A stretch of DNA of 64,000 bases. Origin: Verrucomicrobiota bacterium (GTDB taxonomy: Bacteria; Verrucomicrobiota; Verrucomicrobiia; Opitutales; Opitutaceae). The notes beneath the pieces are model-generated. The model made no database searches. It saw only the letters and a list, made by a program, of their open reading frames with translations, and was not told the DNA's origin. Of this stretch, positions 16,988-27,114 are shown in pieces; the stretch's first letter is position 1, and each line of letters begins with the position of its first letter. Made by a program: the position numbers and the translations under genes. Where the stretch lies: NCBI GenBank assembly GCA_003641745.1, contig QNAI01000001.1, positions 56,547 to 120,546 on the forward strand. The letters run 5' to 3'.

Positions 16988-19273
16988 TCAGGAACGAGAG
17001 CGGCGCGCACGATGGAAGACCTCCCGGGTGTTGGGCCAGGAAGCCCGTAGGCCATAGCGGATCCGCTGAAGGTCGCCTATCAATTGGATGTGCTTCCCGT
17101 CGGTCGGCGATTCGCTTTCTCGATTCAGCCTTTTCAAGTGCTGGCCCGCTCGCAGTCGGGACGGCTCGATGCGGCGCCTCAGAATCTGGCGAAAATCCGT
17201 CCAGCCGAGATCGAGTCGGCGAAATCCCAAAACGAAAAGAAATACAAGCCCAACCGCCAACGCGATCGACAGATATCGACGCCAGTTCCAGGGAGACCGA
17301 ATCCAATTGAGTGTCGTTCGTACTACCGACTCAGTCATGCCCCACGCCCCAACCATCGTGTCACGACCGAAATTCTGGACCCCTTTCACCACGGCGTCCT
17401 GGCTGTTTTCATCAAAGCTGACAATCTGCCGGTACCAGAGCATTCGCAAGCTGTCGACGTAGGCGTTGAGACTGGTGTCCACAGGCAGTCGGACCGGGGC
17501 CGCCGCCGCCAGACCGCCAAGCATGCCTCCCGAAGCACCCGGCGTGGGATCGACCCTGAACCAGACACCATCCTCGCCAAGGACCTCGCACCAGGCGTGC
17601 GCGTCCGAATTCCGTACCATGTAGTAGGCCTCATAAGCGTTCCATGATCCGCCTTTGAATCCGGTGACAGCCCGGGCCGGAAATCCCGCCTTGCGACTCA
17701 GAAGGATGAAGCCCGCCGCGAAAAATTCACAATGACCGGGAGAATCGGTTTCAAGCCAACGAATCACCGGATCCCGATCGTGGATGTCCGGTGGCAGGCG
17801 CACTGTAAGCGAATAGTGATGATGAGCGCCCAACCACGCGACCGCACGGCGGGAGAACTCGACCGCAGTCAACGAGTCCCCCCGGACAATCTCCCGAACG
17901 GCCCCGGTCAGGATCACGTCGTTCTTTTCGCCTCCGGGGGTCGTCAAGAGCGTATAGGGATACCTCATCGACCGTCGGCCCACCGGCGGTGGCGGTCCCA
18001 GGTTTCTCAGAGGTGGCGGCCGCTTGCTCTCGAAGTCGTAGTCCGCCAGTTCAGGATCCGACATACGACCCGAAGTATCCATTCCCTCCACCTGAAAAGA
18101 GGTGAGGAGCGGGTTCTGCTTGGCCGTCGAGAGTATCCTGAAATGCTCATTCACCACCAGTTCCTGGGGCTCTTTGAAAACCAATCGATCGAAGTTCCCG
18201 ATCAATGGCAGGAATCGACTGATGCCACCCTCGAGATAGAAAACCCAGCGCACGGTATCACCCGTCCCTTCAATCCGGAAGCGCTCCCTTAGATTCCAAT
18301 CCTCGTGGATCTCCCGTGTCGGATAACTCTTCATCCCGACCTCGGTATTGATCGTATTGGAAATCCGGAAACTCCCGTGGGTGTATTCATCGAGAACCAC
18401 CATGCGCCAATACGGAATCATCGGGATCGCATCGGCCGGACTGACGTCGACCCGCATGGCGATCCGGTCGTCCCGGGTAATCTCGGTGACCTCGCCCAGA
18501 TTTATATTTTCCGAGAAACCGGTCAGCGTTCGATCCTGCCTGATGTTGAGGAAGGCGATGGGGTTCTGAATCTGGAATCGCGGGATGGAGAGGAAGAGAA
18601 CGGTCGAAATGATGACAACGATGAGAAAGAGCATGGCGGCAAACCCCGCCAGCCTGAGATCGAAGACCTCGATCAATCGTCGCAGAAACCGACGAAACGG
18701 TATCCGTGTCCAGCGACGCCCCACCTTCTTGCCCCCGGATTCAACCGTTTCAATAAGGTTGATCACGAAGAGGAAACACATCGCGCAGACAGTGTAGAGC
18801 AGTATCTGGATGGCAAAGAACAGCGAGACGGTCAGTACGCCGGCCACCACCGTGACGAAAAGGCAGAGAACGATCAGTTGCAGATCCTCTCTTTTTCTGC
18901 GGTATTGGATAGTCCGGTACAGAATCAGGAGCAGGTCCAGCCGGACCAACGCCCGGATGATCTCACCGGTCACCAGGTCGAAAAGGAACACAGCCACAAT
19001 GAGAAACACGCCACCCTTCCAGGCCAGCGGTGACAGCTTTCCCGGGAGGGCCGAATTGACCATCGCCGTGATCACAATCACGAGCGAGACCAGGGGGATC
19101 ACGCCAAGATCGACATCGAGTCGGGCCACCGTCCACAGTGAAAGCAGCGCCATCACGCCGCCCAGCACCCACTTGAACTGGTGCAGTTCCTCCAGATTAA
19201 GCTGTCGCGATGATCTGTCCTGAGACGATGGCATGGACACCGTGGGGTGAAGTGGGTTCGAAGGTGATGACAT
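16988..19273 (-). CDS. Membrane transglutaminase-like protein (DUF3488/TgpA type)
   Basis: The 761-residue protein has about six N-terminal membrane helices, a periplasmic segment, a transglutaminase core and one further C-terminal helix before a basic tail. The catalytic triad is visible as Cys in GHCEFFAAG, His in DAHAWCEV and Asp in FRVDPTPGA. Such proteins accompany MoxR and DUF58 genes and are essential in some bacteria, though substrates are unknown. Its start overlaps the DUF58 gene by 77 bp; a second ATG at 19234 would shorten the overlap to 38 bp. Confidence 0.85.
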   Translation of the reverse strand: MSSPSNPLHPTVSMPSSQDRSSRQLNLEELHQFKWVLGGVMALLSLWTVARLDVDLGVIPLVSLVIVITAMVNSALPGKLSPLAWKGGVFLIVAVFLFDLVTGEIIRALVRLDLLLILYRTIQYRRKREDLQLIVLCLFVTVVAGVLTVSLFFAIQILLYTVCAMCFLFVINLIETVESGGKKVGRRWTRIPFRRFLRRLIEVFDLRLAGFAAMLFLIVVIISTVLFLSIPRFQIQNPIAFLNIRQDRTLTGFSENINLGEVTEITRDDRIAMRVDVSPADAIPMIPYWRMVVLDEYTHGSFRISNTINTEVGMKSYPTREIHEDWNLRERFRIEGTGDTVRWVFYLEGGISRFLPLIGNFDRLVFKEPQELVVNEHFRILSTAKQNPLLTSFQVEGMDTSGRMSDPELADYDFESKRPPPLRNLGPPPPVGRRSMRYPYTLLTTPGGEKNDVILTGAVREIVRGDSLTAVEFSRRAVAWLGAHHHYSLTVRLPPDIHDRDPVIRWLETDSPGHCEFFAAGFILLSRKAGFPARAVTGFKGGSWNAYEAYYMVRNSDAHAWCEVLGEDGVWFRVDPTPGASGGMLGGLAAAAPVRLPVDTSLNAYVDSLRMLWYRQIVSFDENSQDAVVKGVQNFGRDTMVGAWGMTESVVRTTLNWIRSPWNWRRYLSIALAVGLVFLFVLGFRRLDLGWTDFRQILRRRIEPSRLRAGQHLKRLNRESESPTDGKHIQLIGDLQRIRYGLRASWPNTREVFHRARRSRS

Positions 19274-20348
19274 TCCTGGACCGGTCTTCGGTCCCGGAAG
19301 CCAGGCGGGCCACCGGCTCCAGGGTCGCCAACTGATCGAGAAAACGTTCCAGATCGATCAAGCGGTGCGCACGCAGTTTCTCTTCGCCGTTGATGATGGT
19401 CGCGACCAGTTTGTTCTCGCGAAAAAGGTCCTCGGCCAGACTCGCGGCCAAACTGCAAAGGAGCTCAAACTGGTCAGACCGATTCCACCGGGCTTCCGGC
19501 GTGTCGAGTTGCAGGACGAATCCGGTATCGTTGTCCGCGACTGTCTGCCGGACCATGAGGTGGCGCATGCGGGCACTCGCCTTCCAATGAACCTGGCGAA
19601 ACGGATCCCCCGGCTGATACTTCCTGAGATTTACAAATTCGCTCCCCCATCCGGGCCGCTTGACTGTCTCGCCCTGGAAAAAGGCGGCGGCCGGAACATC
19701 CAGACTCATCACGTAGTCGATACGGCTCGGCCAGATCCGCACCTCACGCACGACTTCGCCCGGGATACTCTTTACCAGGAAGCCGAAGGGAAACTGTGAC
19801 CCGATAGACTTGACCCGCAGTAAGTCCATTCCTCGCAGTTGGGGTCGAAACTCCCACTCCAGGCTGGAGACCTGGCCCGGATCCAGCCGATCCACCAGGA
19901 CCAGACGTTCGCGAGCTCCGGAGAGCATCGACGAGAGCTCGCACCAGATTCCGTAAGTTGGCAGGAGTCGCTTCTGGTTACAGAATTCAAGGATGACAGT
20001 TGCATCCAGTCCGACGCGAAACGGTGGCTCGAAAGTCAACCGCCAGCGGTTCCCCATGAAATTGAACCACGAGAGAATTCCGCTGAGAATCAGGCACGAG
20101 AGAAGAAGGGACAGCGTGATGAAGAGAATATTGCTCGCCGTATTGTAGGCGGCCGCGCCCACGCCAAGCGATACGATGATCAAAACGACTCCCGAACGGG
20201 TCGGCACGACGCGGTGCCCTTTGGGCGGCACGAAAAGGTGCTTGAGAAATCGGAAAAAATCCAGGATGCGAACCCTGGAACGCCTCGCTCCCGGTCCCGA
20301 CCACCTGAGGTCATCGGTCCGCTCAGCTGTTTCCGTTCCGACGGTCAC
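19197..20348 (-). CDS. DUF58 domain protein
   Basis: A 383-residue protein with two adjacent membrane helices (about 50-95) and the hallmark DUF58 motif YQPGDPFRQVHWKASAR (about 265), followed by a VWA-like fold. DUF58 proteins work with MoxR AAA ATPases, probably in envelope complex assembly. It lies between moxR (106 bp upstream) and the transglutaminase gene (overlapping). Confidence 0.87.
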   Translation of the reverse strand: MTVGTETAERTDDLRWSGPGARRSRVRILDFFRFLKHLFVPPKGHRVVPTRSGVVLIIVSLGVGAAAYNTASNILFITLSLLLSCLILSGILSWFNFMGNRWRLTFEPPFRVGLDATVILEFCNQKRLLPTYGIWCELSSMLSGARERLVLVDRLDPGQVSSLEWEFRPQLRGMDLLRVKSIGSQFPFGFLVKSIPGEVVREVRIWPSRIDYVMSLDVPAAAFFQGETVKRPGWGSEFVNLRKYQPGDPFRQVHWKASARMRHLMVRQTVADNDTGFVLQLDTPEARWNRSDQFELLCSLAASLAEDLFRENKLVATIINGEEKLRAHRLIDLERFLDQLATLEPVARLASGTEDRSRNVITFEPTSPHGVHAIVSGQIIATA

Positions 20349-20454
20349 CGCGCCCCCCTTTTCCGCTTCCTGCCAGTATGGGGCAGAACTGAGTTGGGCT
20401 TCAACGGGTCCATGGCTTTCCCGGTGGCTCTCCGGACGGTATAAGGCCCCTCAC

Positions 20455-21426
20455 TCACAGGGGAACTGGTATGGCCGAAAGTATCCGCCGGACAGCGCTC
20501 GAGACAACCCGCCGCTCTTCCATGGTATCCGAAGAGGCCCGTCTCAAGGTCAGGCGGTGCACAAGGACATTGATCACGGTGCTGGTCACGTCGTCGGGCA
20601 GGACGAAGTCGCGGCCGGCCGCGATTGCTGACGCCTGCGCCGATAGCTTCAGCGAGAGACAACCCCGGATGCTGACACCCGCTTTGAATTCACTCTCCGT
20701 CCGCGTTGCCGTGACAATCTTCAGGATATATTCCATCACCGTGTCTTCGACAAAAACCTGGGGCACAAGTTCTTGAATGTCGCAGATCTCCTCGCGCGTA
20801 ACGACCGGCTCCAGGTCGAGATCGTCATAGCTCCGATGTGCCGCTTTCAGTATGTCGAATTCGTCCTCGTAGCTCGGGTAGCCCATCTGCAGACGCATCA
20901 GAAAGCGGTCCATCTGGCTCTCCGGCAGTGGAAATGTACCCTCGTAGTCGACCGGGTTCTGAGTCGCCAGGACCATGAACGGGGTATCAATCCCGTGGGT
21001 GTTTCCGTCGACTGTCACCTTGCCGCGATCCATGACCTCCAGCAGACTGGACTGCGTCTTGGGTGTGGCTCGGTTGATTTCATCCGCCAGGATGAAATTC
21101 GCAAAAATCGGACCGGGCTTGAAGACGAACTCACGCACGGTTTCGTCGTAGATCGACACGCCGGTCACGTCGCTGGGCAGCAGATCGCTGGTGAATTGAA
21201 TGCGGGAAAACTCGCAGGCAATCGACTTGGACAGGCAATAGGCCAGCGTGGTCTTGCCCACCCCGGGAAGGTCCTCGATCAGCACGTGACCCGGAGCGAT
21301 CAGGCAGATCACAATTTGATCGATGACATCGTCTTTACCCCGAATATAGCGTTTGATATTCGTTTTCAGACGGTCCAGCGCCGTTTTGGCATCACTGATT
21401 TTCTTCGTTTCGAGGAACTCGCTCAT
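20455..21426 (-). CDS. MoxR-family AAA+ ATPase
   Basis: The 323-residue chaperone-like ATPase has Walker A ([12 protein letters not shown], about 55), Walker B ([15 protein letters not shown], about 110) and the C-terminal AAA lid with a GASIRG-like block ([10 protein letters not shown]). It is the first gene of the classical MoxR-DUF58-transglutaminase set. The MTAP-like gene lies 186 bp upstream on the same strand; that gap holds only a 14-bp palindrome (GAAAGCATGCTTTC, 21590-21603). Confidence 0.92.
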   Translation of the reverse strand: MSEFLETKKISDAKTALDRLKTNIKRYIRGKDDVIDQIVICLIAPGHVLIEDLPGVGKTTLAYCLSKSIACEFSRIQFTSDLLPSDVTGVSIYDETVREFVFKPGPIFANFILADEINRATPKTQSSLLEVMDRGKVTVDGNTHGIDTPFMVLATQNPVDYEGTFPLPESQMDRFLMRLQMGYPSYEDEFDILKAAHRSYDDLDLEPVVTREEICDIQELVPQVFVEDTVMEYILKIVTATRTESEFKAGVSIRGCLSLKLSAQASAIAAGRDFVLPDDVTSTVINVLVHRLTLRRASSDTMEERRVVSSAVRRILSAIPVPL

Positions 21427-21612
21427 CGGGCTGGAAGGAAAGGGGTTCGGGGCTTAAGGACACAAACGGAAATACCGTGATCGAAGGCGGTTTCACCGGG
21501 GTTCTGAACAGGGAATTTAACCACTACCAGTGGATTCGACGCCCCCATGGGATACTTTAGCTCCTCAAAGATGGGTGAAACTACCGGGAGAAAGCATGCT
21601 TTCATCCTCCAA

Positions 21613-22299
21613 TCAGGCCAGGAGCATGAGCATACACCGGAAGAGTGTCTGGACTTTTTCCAGGTTGACCGCCACCAGCCGATGAAACGCCTCTTCCGAG
21701 AGGGTTTCACCTTCGAAGCCATGGGCGTAATTGTCTATCATACACAACGAGTTATACGGAATGCCCAGCTCGTTGGCCAGATCGGCTTCATGAGCCATGG
21801 TCATTCCGACAACATCGCCCCAGGGCTCGAGGATTCGCACCTCCGCCTTCGTCTCAAACCGGGGTCCCCGCGTCTGGATATAGACCTTCCCAGTCAAGAT
21901 CTCATGATCAAAAGCATCGATGATGCGCGGAACCAGGTTGTTTGGCACATTCGGGGCAAATGCGGTTGCCCGGTCATCCGAGAATGTAATCGGCGCGAAA
22001 CTCACATAGTCGTCACACGAGACGATCGTTCCCGGCGGCAAGTCCCGTTTCAGAGAACCGACCGACTGGAGGGATACGATTGCCTCCACCCCAAGGTCCT
22101 CCATCAACTGCAGGTTTGCCCGGTAGTTGATCGAATGTGGGGGAACCGGCACCTCAAACCCGTGACGATTGATCAGGTAATGATCGTCCCTCGCCTTGAC
22201 CGAAACCGGACCATATCGGGTTTCGACCCGCTCAGGGGTCCAATCGTCAAAGAGGGTCGATCGGGCAATACTTGTCCCACTGATGAATCCAACTCTCAT
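21613..22299 (-). CDS. Nucleoside phosphorylase of the MTAP/PNP family
   Basis: The start at 22299 (MRVGFISGTSIAR) gives 228 residues. Family motifs are PPHSINYRAN, SLQSVGSL, RGPRFETKAEVR and GMTMAHEADLANELGIPY. These enzymes cleave 5'-methylthioadenosine or purine nucleosides with phosphate. The sequence does not decide between MTA phosphorylase and a relaxed purine nucleoside phosphorylase. The protein is somewhat shorter than human-type MTAP. It is divergent from the CPBP gene with about 177 bp of unremarkable DNA between them. Confidence 0.82.
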   Translation of the reverse strand: MRVGFISGTSIARSTLFDDWTPERVETRYGPVSVKARDDHYLINRHGFEVPVPPHSINYRANLQLMEDLGVEAIVSLQSVGSLKRDLPPGTIVSCDDYVSFAPITFSDDRATAFAPNVPNNLVPRIIDAFDHEILTGKVYIQTRGPRFETKAEVRILEPWGDVVGMTMAHEADLANELGIPYNSLCMIDNYAHGFEGETLSEEAFHRLVAVNLEKVQTLFRCMLMLLA

Positions 22300-22476
22300 G
22301 GCGATCAGACTATTCAGTTCGGCACCCAATTCAAACGCAGACTTCAGAATGAGGCATGACCCGGGAGACCGATTACCTGGACACCTGCGGGGTCAGATCG
22401 GTGAGGCACCGGTTCGCCCCCCCGATTCCATTCGTGACTTCCATTCGAATTCTGATTGTGTCCGATCTGGCCGCAG

Positions 22477-23301
22477 ATGACCGACCTACCGATACCCATA
22501 CTGACCTTTCAGATCGCCATCGTTTTGATCGGCATCGGCCTCTGGCTTTGGTCCGCGACCAGAGCCCGCCACCTGCTGCCATGGCGCGGACCAAACCGCC
22601 TGCGCCACTGGGACATTCCGGTCAGAGACTTTCTGCTCCTTGTCTTCATCGTTCTGCTCTTTGTTTTCTTCGGATCCCAGGCGGCTGTTTACTGGAGTAA
22701 CGGAACAGTTTCTGATGAGCCCGCCGGTGATCTGGCGCAGGCCGTAATCACCGGCTACAGCTTTCACCTCTGCAGCATCGTGGCCTGGATCCTCTTCAGC
22801 GTCTATCACCCGAGCCTCTGGCCCGGTCGGCGCCTGCCCTGGCTTCCCTCAGCCGTATCCGGAATCCGCAGCCTCCTCTTTGCCATACCCGTCATCCTGC
22901 TGGTCGGAACCGCCTGGGCCGGTCTGCTTAATGCAATCGATCTTCCCACTGAACCCCAGGATCTCATCGGAATCATACGTGAGGCAGACAATCTCGGATA
23001 TCTGATTGCGCTTGGAGTGCTCGCGGTCGTGATCGCCCCAATCAATGAAGAACTGCTTTTTCGCGGAGGACTTTTCCGGTTCTTGAATGCTTACCTGCCG
23101 ACCCCTGTCGCGATGATTCTGAGTTCGATCCTGTTCGCGCTTCCTCACCTGAACTGGTTCAGCTTCCTGCCCCTGGTTGTGCTGGGGTGCTTTCTCTGTG
23201 GGATCACCCTGAAGACCGGCAGCCTGAAACCCGCCATGTTGATGCACGCCCTTTTCAATATGAACTCGATCTCCTCAATCCTGTTCACCTCGTCCACCTG
23301 A
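22477..23301 (+). CDS. CPBP-family intramembrane metalloprotease
   Basis: About 274 residues from ATG 22477 (an upstream in-frame TTG at 22456 is less likely), with around eight membrane helices. CPBP (Rce1/Abi) motifs are present: the double Glu NEELLFRGGLFRFL, the His of FALPHLNW and HALFN near the end. Family members are putative intramembrane proteases, including Rce1-type prenyl proteases. It is followed by thiL after 4 bp, so it is probably in an operon with thiL and tsaE. Confidence 0.85.
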   Translation: MTDLPIPILTFQIAIVLIGIGLWLWSATRARHLLPWRGPNRLRHWDIPVRDFLLLVFIVLLFVFFGSQAAVYWSNGTVSDEPAGDLAQAVITGYSFHLCSIVAWILFSVYHPSLWPGRRLPWLPSAVSGIRSLLFAIPVILLVGTAWAGLLNAIDLPTEPQDLIGIIREADNLGYLIALGVLAVVIAPINEELLFRGGLFRFLNAYLPTPVAMILSSILFALPHLNWFSFLPLVVLGCFLCGITLKTGSLKPAMLMHALFNMNSISSILFTSST

Positions 23302-23305
23302 GCCA

Positions 23306-24271
23306 ATGCTCACCGAGAATACCAGCGACCAGGTGGGTGGGATGGGTGAGGCCGCCCTGATCCGAGAGATGCTCACCTGTCTCGGATCCGCCGGCCCGCC
23401 ACCTCCACACGGACCGGGCGACGACTGCGCCCTTCTGCCGGCTGTGGGCAGACGCCGGTTGGTCACCGCCGATCCCGTCATCTACAAGCAGCATTTTCTG
23501 CCCCAACACTCACCGCGGGACGTCGCCGCAAAGTTGATTCGCCGCAATCTCAGCGATATCGCGGCCATGGGCGGGCGACCCGAAGCTGCCATCTTATCGC
23601 TGTCCCTGCCGCGACAGACATCTATTCGCTGGCTCAAACGTTTCTTCAGGGCTCTCGGAAGCGAAGCCATGCGCTTCGAGGTCACCATCATCGGCGGCGA
23701 CTGCAGCGAGTCGGAAGGCCCTCCCGGTTTCTTCATGACCATGCTCGGACAGGCCGCCGGGCGCCGTGTTCTGACCCGCACCGGCGGTAGAATCGGCGAC
23801 ATGATCTACGTCACCGGTCGCCTCGGAGGCAGCCTCCTGGGTCGTCAATTCAGATTCCAGCCCCGACTGACCGAGGGCGTCTGGCTGGCCGGGCAGAGAG
23901 CGGTGCGCTCCATGATCGACCTGTCGGACGGCATGGCCAAGGACCTGCCCGAACTTCTTCCGCCCGGATCGGCCGCACGTCTCGATGCCCATCAGATCCC
24001 CATCGCGCGAGCAGCAGAACGACGGGCGAAGGAAACCGGTCGACCACCTCTTCACCATGCCCTGCACGACGGGGAGGACTTCGAGTTACTCTTTACCGTC
24101 TCAGGCAATACCGATCTGACCCGTCTGGAACGGGACTGGCGCGGTGCATTCGATGTACCCCTCAACCAACTCGGGAAGATCGTTCCCCGCTCTGGTTCGA
24201 CTCCACCCATTCTCATCGACCATGCACCGGACAACTTCCAGCTGAACCGCGGCTATGAGCATTTTCGATAG
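23306..24271 (+). CDS. thiL: Thiamine-monophosphate kinase
   Basis: ThiL phosphorylates thiamine monophosphate to the active diphosphate. The 321-residue protein has the family's N-terminal GDDCALLP metal/ATP motif, VTADPVIYKQHF, AAKLIRRNLSDIAAMGG, GGDCSESEG and the C-terminal SDGMAKDLPELL and HHALHDGEDFELLFT. It overlaps tsaE by 17 bp. Confidence 0.93.
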   Translation: MLTENTSDQVGGMGEAALIREMLTCLGSAGPPPPHGPGDDCALLPAVGRRRLVTADPVIYKQHFLPQHSPRDVAAKLIRRNLSDIAAMGGRPEAAILSLSLPRQTSIRWLKRFFRALGSEAMRFEVTIIGGDCSESEGPPGFFMTMLGQAAGRRVLTRTGGRIGDMIYVTGRLGGSLLGRQFRFQPRLTEGVWLAGQRAVRSMIDLSDGMAKDLPELLPPGSAARLDAHQIPIARAAERRAKETGRPPLHHALHDGEDFELLFTVSGNTDLTRLERDWRGAFDVPLNQLGKIVPRSGSTPPILIDHAPDNFQLNRGYEHFR

Positions 24272-24686
24272 ACTGCGGTCCGGCCTTACAACTTCGTCCG
24301 CAGCCGAAACGCACGAGGTGGCGACCGCGTTTGGCCAGATGCTCCCGAAAGACAGCCAACTCGCACTCAACGGCGATCTCGGTAGCGGCAAGACAACCTT
24401 TGTCCAAGGTCTGGCCAGGGCGTGGTCGATCGATGACCCGATCACGAGTCCAACCTTCAACATCGTTAATATTTACCGTGGCAGCAGGACGCTGGTTCAT
24501 GTCGATGCCTACCGGCTTGACCGCCCGGCCGACATGGATGCCCTGATGGTCGAAGATTTCCTCAACAGTCCCTATTGCCTGGCCGTCGAATGGCCCGAAC
24601 ACACCGGCGATTGGCTGTCTCAAGACCACCTGACGGTGAGACTCGTATTGATGCCCGACGGACGCCACTCCCTGACGTTGATGTGA
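24255..24686 (+). CDS. tsaE: tRNA t6A biosynthesis ATPase TsaE
   Basis: TsaE drives the TsaBD complex that makes N6-threonylcarbamoyladenosine at tRNA position 37. The 143-residue protein has the P-loop GDLGSGKTTFV, the SPTFNIVNIY block, HVDAYRL and VEWPEH, in the usual order. It ends a three-gene unit (CPBP-thiL-tsaE) and is convergent with the long gene at 24708, only 21 bp apart. Confidence 0.95.
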   Translation: MSIFDRLRSGLTTSSAAETHEVATAFGQMLPKDSQLALNGDLGSGKTTFVQGLARAWSIDDPITSPTFNIVNIYRGSRTLVHVDAYRLDRPADMDALMVEDFLNSPYCLAVEWPEHTGDWLSQDHLTVRLVLMPDGRHSLTLM

Positions 24687-24707
24687 ATTCTGGAGCGCGG
24701 CTTCAAC

Positions 24708-26702
24708 CTACTCAGACTTTTTCCCAGGATCTTCGTCCTCGGAACCGGTCGTCGAAGCCTGCTCTTCCGATTCGGATACCTCCGGCTCCGCAACCGCGTC
24801 CGCGCCTTTCTCTTCCTCGGTCTGCTCGGCGGTGGTCTCGGATTCCCGGGTCGGTTCCGTTCGTTCTTCTGCTGTTGGCGCCTCTTCCGTAACCTCGGGC
24901 CTTTCCTCCTCGGTCCCTGCCGTGGTCATACCCGGTTGCGAGGCAGGCTCCGGTTCGGATTCATCACCCATGGGCGAATCCGAAACCACCTCGGGCGTCG
25001 TCACTTGTTCGGCTACGGAGGGAGGCTCACCGTCCTCTTCCGGTACCGACTCAGACCTTCCGGGTTTCTCTTCAGCTGCCTTGTCCTCAAGCCTGATCTC
25101 AGCAGGTGACTTCGAGTCCTCGGCGGCGGCTACGCTCGCTGCAGCAACGGCCGCCTCCGGCTCCTTCAATTCGTCTGTCGGCTTTGACGCCTTTGATTCG
25201 CCAGCCTGCTTTGGCTTCTCGACGTGAGCCGCCGCTTTCTTCTCTTTCTTGGGAGAAGGTTCCTGGGCAGCCGGAGCCGCAAATAAACGCCCGTCCGAAT
25301 ACTCGGCCACATAACCCTCGGTGACCAGCCAACGCAGGTCCATTGCCATCCGCTTGAGTGCCTCCTTTTTGTCTTCGGGCAGGCTCTCGATCCCCGCGCT
25401 GTCGCCTTCGTGGGCACCGTGGATGGAAATGCCCAGGAATGCTTCCGGAATAGTTGCCACCGGGGCCATCGGATTGGCCTCGAGATGACTGATCAAGTTC
25501 TGAACGGAGTCCGCGAATGACTGACCGGGCAGACGAAATTTCCGCCGGACCGAACACGCATAGGTGATGCCCTTTGAGCCGCGCTTGAAGATGTGGAAAT
25601 TCTCCCGGCGCAGCCGACCACGCAGGGCATTCGCCGTGTCGAGCGGGAATCGTTGCTGGCGCTCGAGAGCGCCCTCCATCGCTCGCTCCGCTTCCGTCCC
25701 GGGAAATTTCTGAATCACACGAGCTTCGATTCGTGCTCCGTCAGCCAGCTTGACCATCTTCGCGCGAGCCGATCTCAAGGCGAAGGAACGTGCTTCCTCG
25801 AGAGAATCAAACGAGCCCGTTTCCTCAGTCAGATCCGGCTTGGAAGTGTAACGCACCGTACTCTTCATCTTCTCCAGCCAGGCCTGGATGTCCTCCTCCT
25901 CCCTGGAGGAGACAAGAGAGGAACGATAACGCTCAAGAGGGATATGCGAAACGTTCATCGCATGGTGCTGCTCAACGATGTGCGAATACCGATGGTAGTT
26001 CGGCGGACCGAGGAGTTCCTTCGTCACCGGGCATCGGTGCACGACTTGGAAATTGCCCTTCGGAGGATCCACCTCGATCTCCCCGATATCAAAATACCGG
26101 TCGAGGTGGTTGCTCAACACGTGCTTGACCGCTTCTTCCTCAGATTCGAAGGGCATGCCATCCGGAATGGAGATGGCCACTTTGGGATGCTTGTTGTCCT
26201 CTCCGGCAGTTCGGCGAAAAACCACGACGCATCGTTCGGGCTTTCCCAGAATCAACCGGGCGATTTCAAAAAGCTCATACGTCCGGCAGGAGGTGCGCAT
26301 GGCCTTGACCAAGGCATTGAACCCATGTTCCTCGGGATAGAATGCGACCTCAAAGATATCGCTGACATAAGGCTGATGATCACGGAAGGACCGACGGGTA
26401 TACTCACCTTCCGGCCTGCGTGGCGGTCCCCGACGATCCGGTCTCCGATCACCGTGGGGGGCCTCGAACGATCGCCGAGGCTGATCCGGCCGTGGCCCGT
26501 CCTGATCCCGAGACGGAAAACGACGGGGAGGTCGGCGGTCCTTGCGGGGCGGCCCTCCCTCCCGGCGCCGGTCGGTGTCACCACCCTTCGACGGTCCGGT
26601 TGCTTCAGTCCACTGGGTACCAAAGCTGAAATCCTCAAACGCTGTGAGGTCGATTTTGTTGAACTCCGACCCCTCTTCGGGGTTATCAGGGTTCTTTGCC
26701 AT
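24708..26702 (-). CDS. Unknown protein with disordered basic N-terminus and acidic C-terminus
   Basis: I do not recognise a named family. The 664-residue protein has three zones. Residues about 35-110 are Arg/Pro/Asp-rich repeats (RRPPRRF, DRRPDRRGPPRRPEG), like RNA-binding tails. Residues about 110-480 form a folded core with conserved-looking blocks (YVSDIFEVAFYPEEHGFNAL, FELARL-like helix, CPVTKELLGPPNYHRYSHIV, GITYACSVRRKFRLPGQSF). Residues about 480-664 are Ala/Glu-rich and acidic. No signal or membrane segment is present. RNA or ribosome association is inferred only from composition. The neighbours (tsaE convergent, tRNA-Leu divergent) do not fix a role. Confidence 0.8.
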   Translation of the reverse strand: MAKNPDNPEEGSEFNKIDLTAFEDFSFGTQWTEATGPSKGGDTDRRREGGPPRKDRRPPRRFPSRDQDGPRPDQPRRSFEAPHGDRRPDRRGPPRRPEGEYTRRSFRDHQPYVSDIFEVAFYPEEHGFNALVKAMRTSCRTYELFEIARLILGKPERCVVVFRRTAGEDNKHPKVAISIPDGMPFESEEEAVKHVLSNHLDRYFDIGEIEVDPPKGNFQVVHRCPVTKELLGPPNYHRYSHIVEQHHAMNVSHIPLERYRSSLVSSREEEDIQAWLEKMKSTVRYTSKPDLTEETGSFDSLEEARSFALRSARAKMVKLADGARIEARVIQKFPGTEAERAMEGALERQQRFPLDTANALRGRLRRENFHIFKRGSKGITYACSVRRKFRLPGQSFADSVQNLISHLEANPMAPVATIPEAFLGISIHGAHEGDSAGIESLPEDKKEALKRMAMDLRWLVTEGYVAEYSDGRLFAAPAAQEPSPKKEKKAAAHVEKPKQAGESKASKPTDELKEPEAAVAAASVAAAEDSKSPAEIRLEDKAAEEKPGRSESVPEEDGEPPSVAEQVTTPEVVSDSPMGDESEPEPASQPGMTTAGTEEERPEVTEEAPTAEERTEPTRESETTAEQTEEEKGADAVAEPEVSESEEQASTTGSEDEDPGKKSE

Positions 26703-26940
26703 GACGATGGGGGAAATCGCTCACGCGACTGAGGTGTCAGCATGCACGGGGGCGATGGATGTTGGTTTGACGCTGTCGGTGGTTGCCGGTCATCCGGCGA
26801 TCTGGTTAAGAGGAGGTAGTGTCTCTGTTCCCCCATGTGAGGCAAGAGATTTTACGATTCCCTCCCAAACGGCCTTTTTGCCGCTTTACAAGCACTGGGT
26901 TCTACCTTTTGTAGAAGGTTTTTCGACCGGAATGGTCGTT

Positions 26941-27025
26941 GCTCAGGTGGTGGAATTGGTAGACACGTACGCTTGAGGGGCGTATGCCGAAAGGTGTGAG
27001 GGTTCGAGTCCCTTCCTGAGCACCA
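26941..27025 (+). tRNA. tRNA-Leu (anticodon GAG)
   Basis: The acceptor arms GCTCAGG and CCTGAGC pair fully, followed by A and an encoded CCA. The anticodon stem TACGC/GCGTA encloses TTGAGGG, giving GAG, which reads CUC and CUU leucine codons. A long variable arm (ATGCCGAAAGGTGT) and the T-loop GTTCGAGTC confirm a class II tRNA. A weak promoter candidate (TTTACA 26886-26891, TTTGTA after 17 bp) overlaps a small hairpin upstream. The 238-bp gap before it shows nothing else. Confidence 0.96.
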
Positions 27026-27114
27026 CTTCCCCGGAGACCAGACCTCATGCGGTTCCCACCCAATTGTCTCCACGGGGTCGCCGCATTAATTCATTGCGAC
27101 GAATCCCCCCGGCC

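Noticed and set aside
26900..26923. TTCTAC/GTAGAA hairpin followed by GGTTTTT as a terminator before tRNA-Leu.
   Set aside because: No plus-strand gene lies directly upstream to be terminated; it may overlap the tRNA promoter instead.
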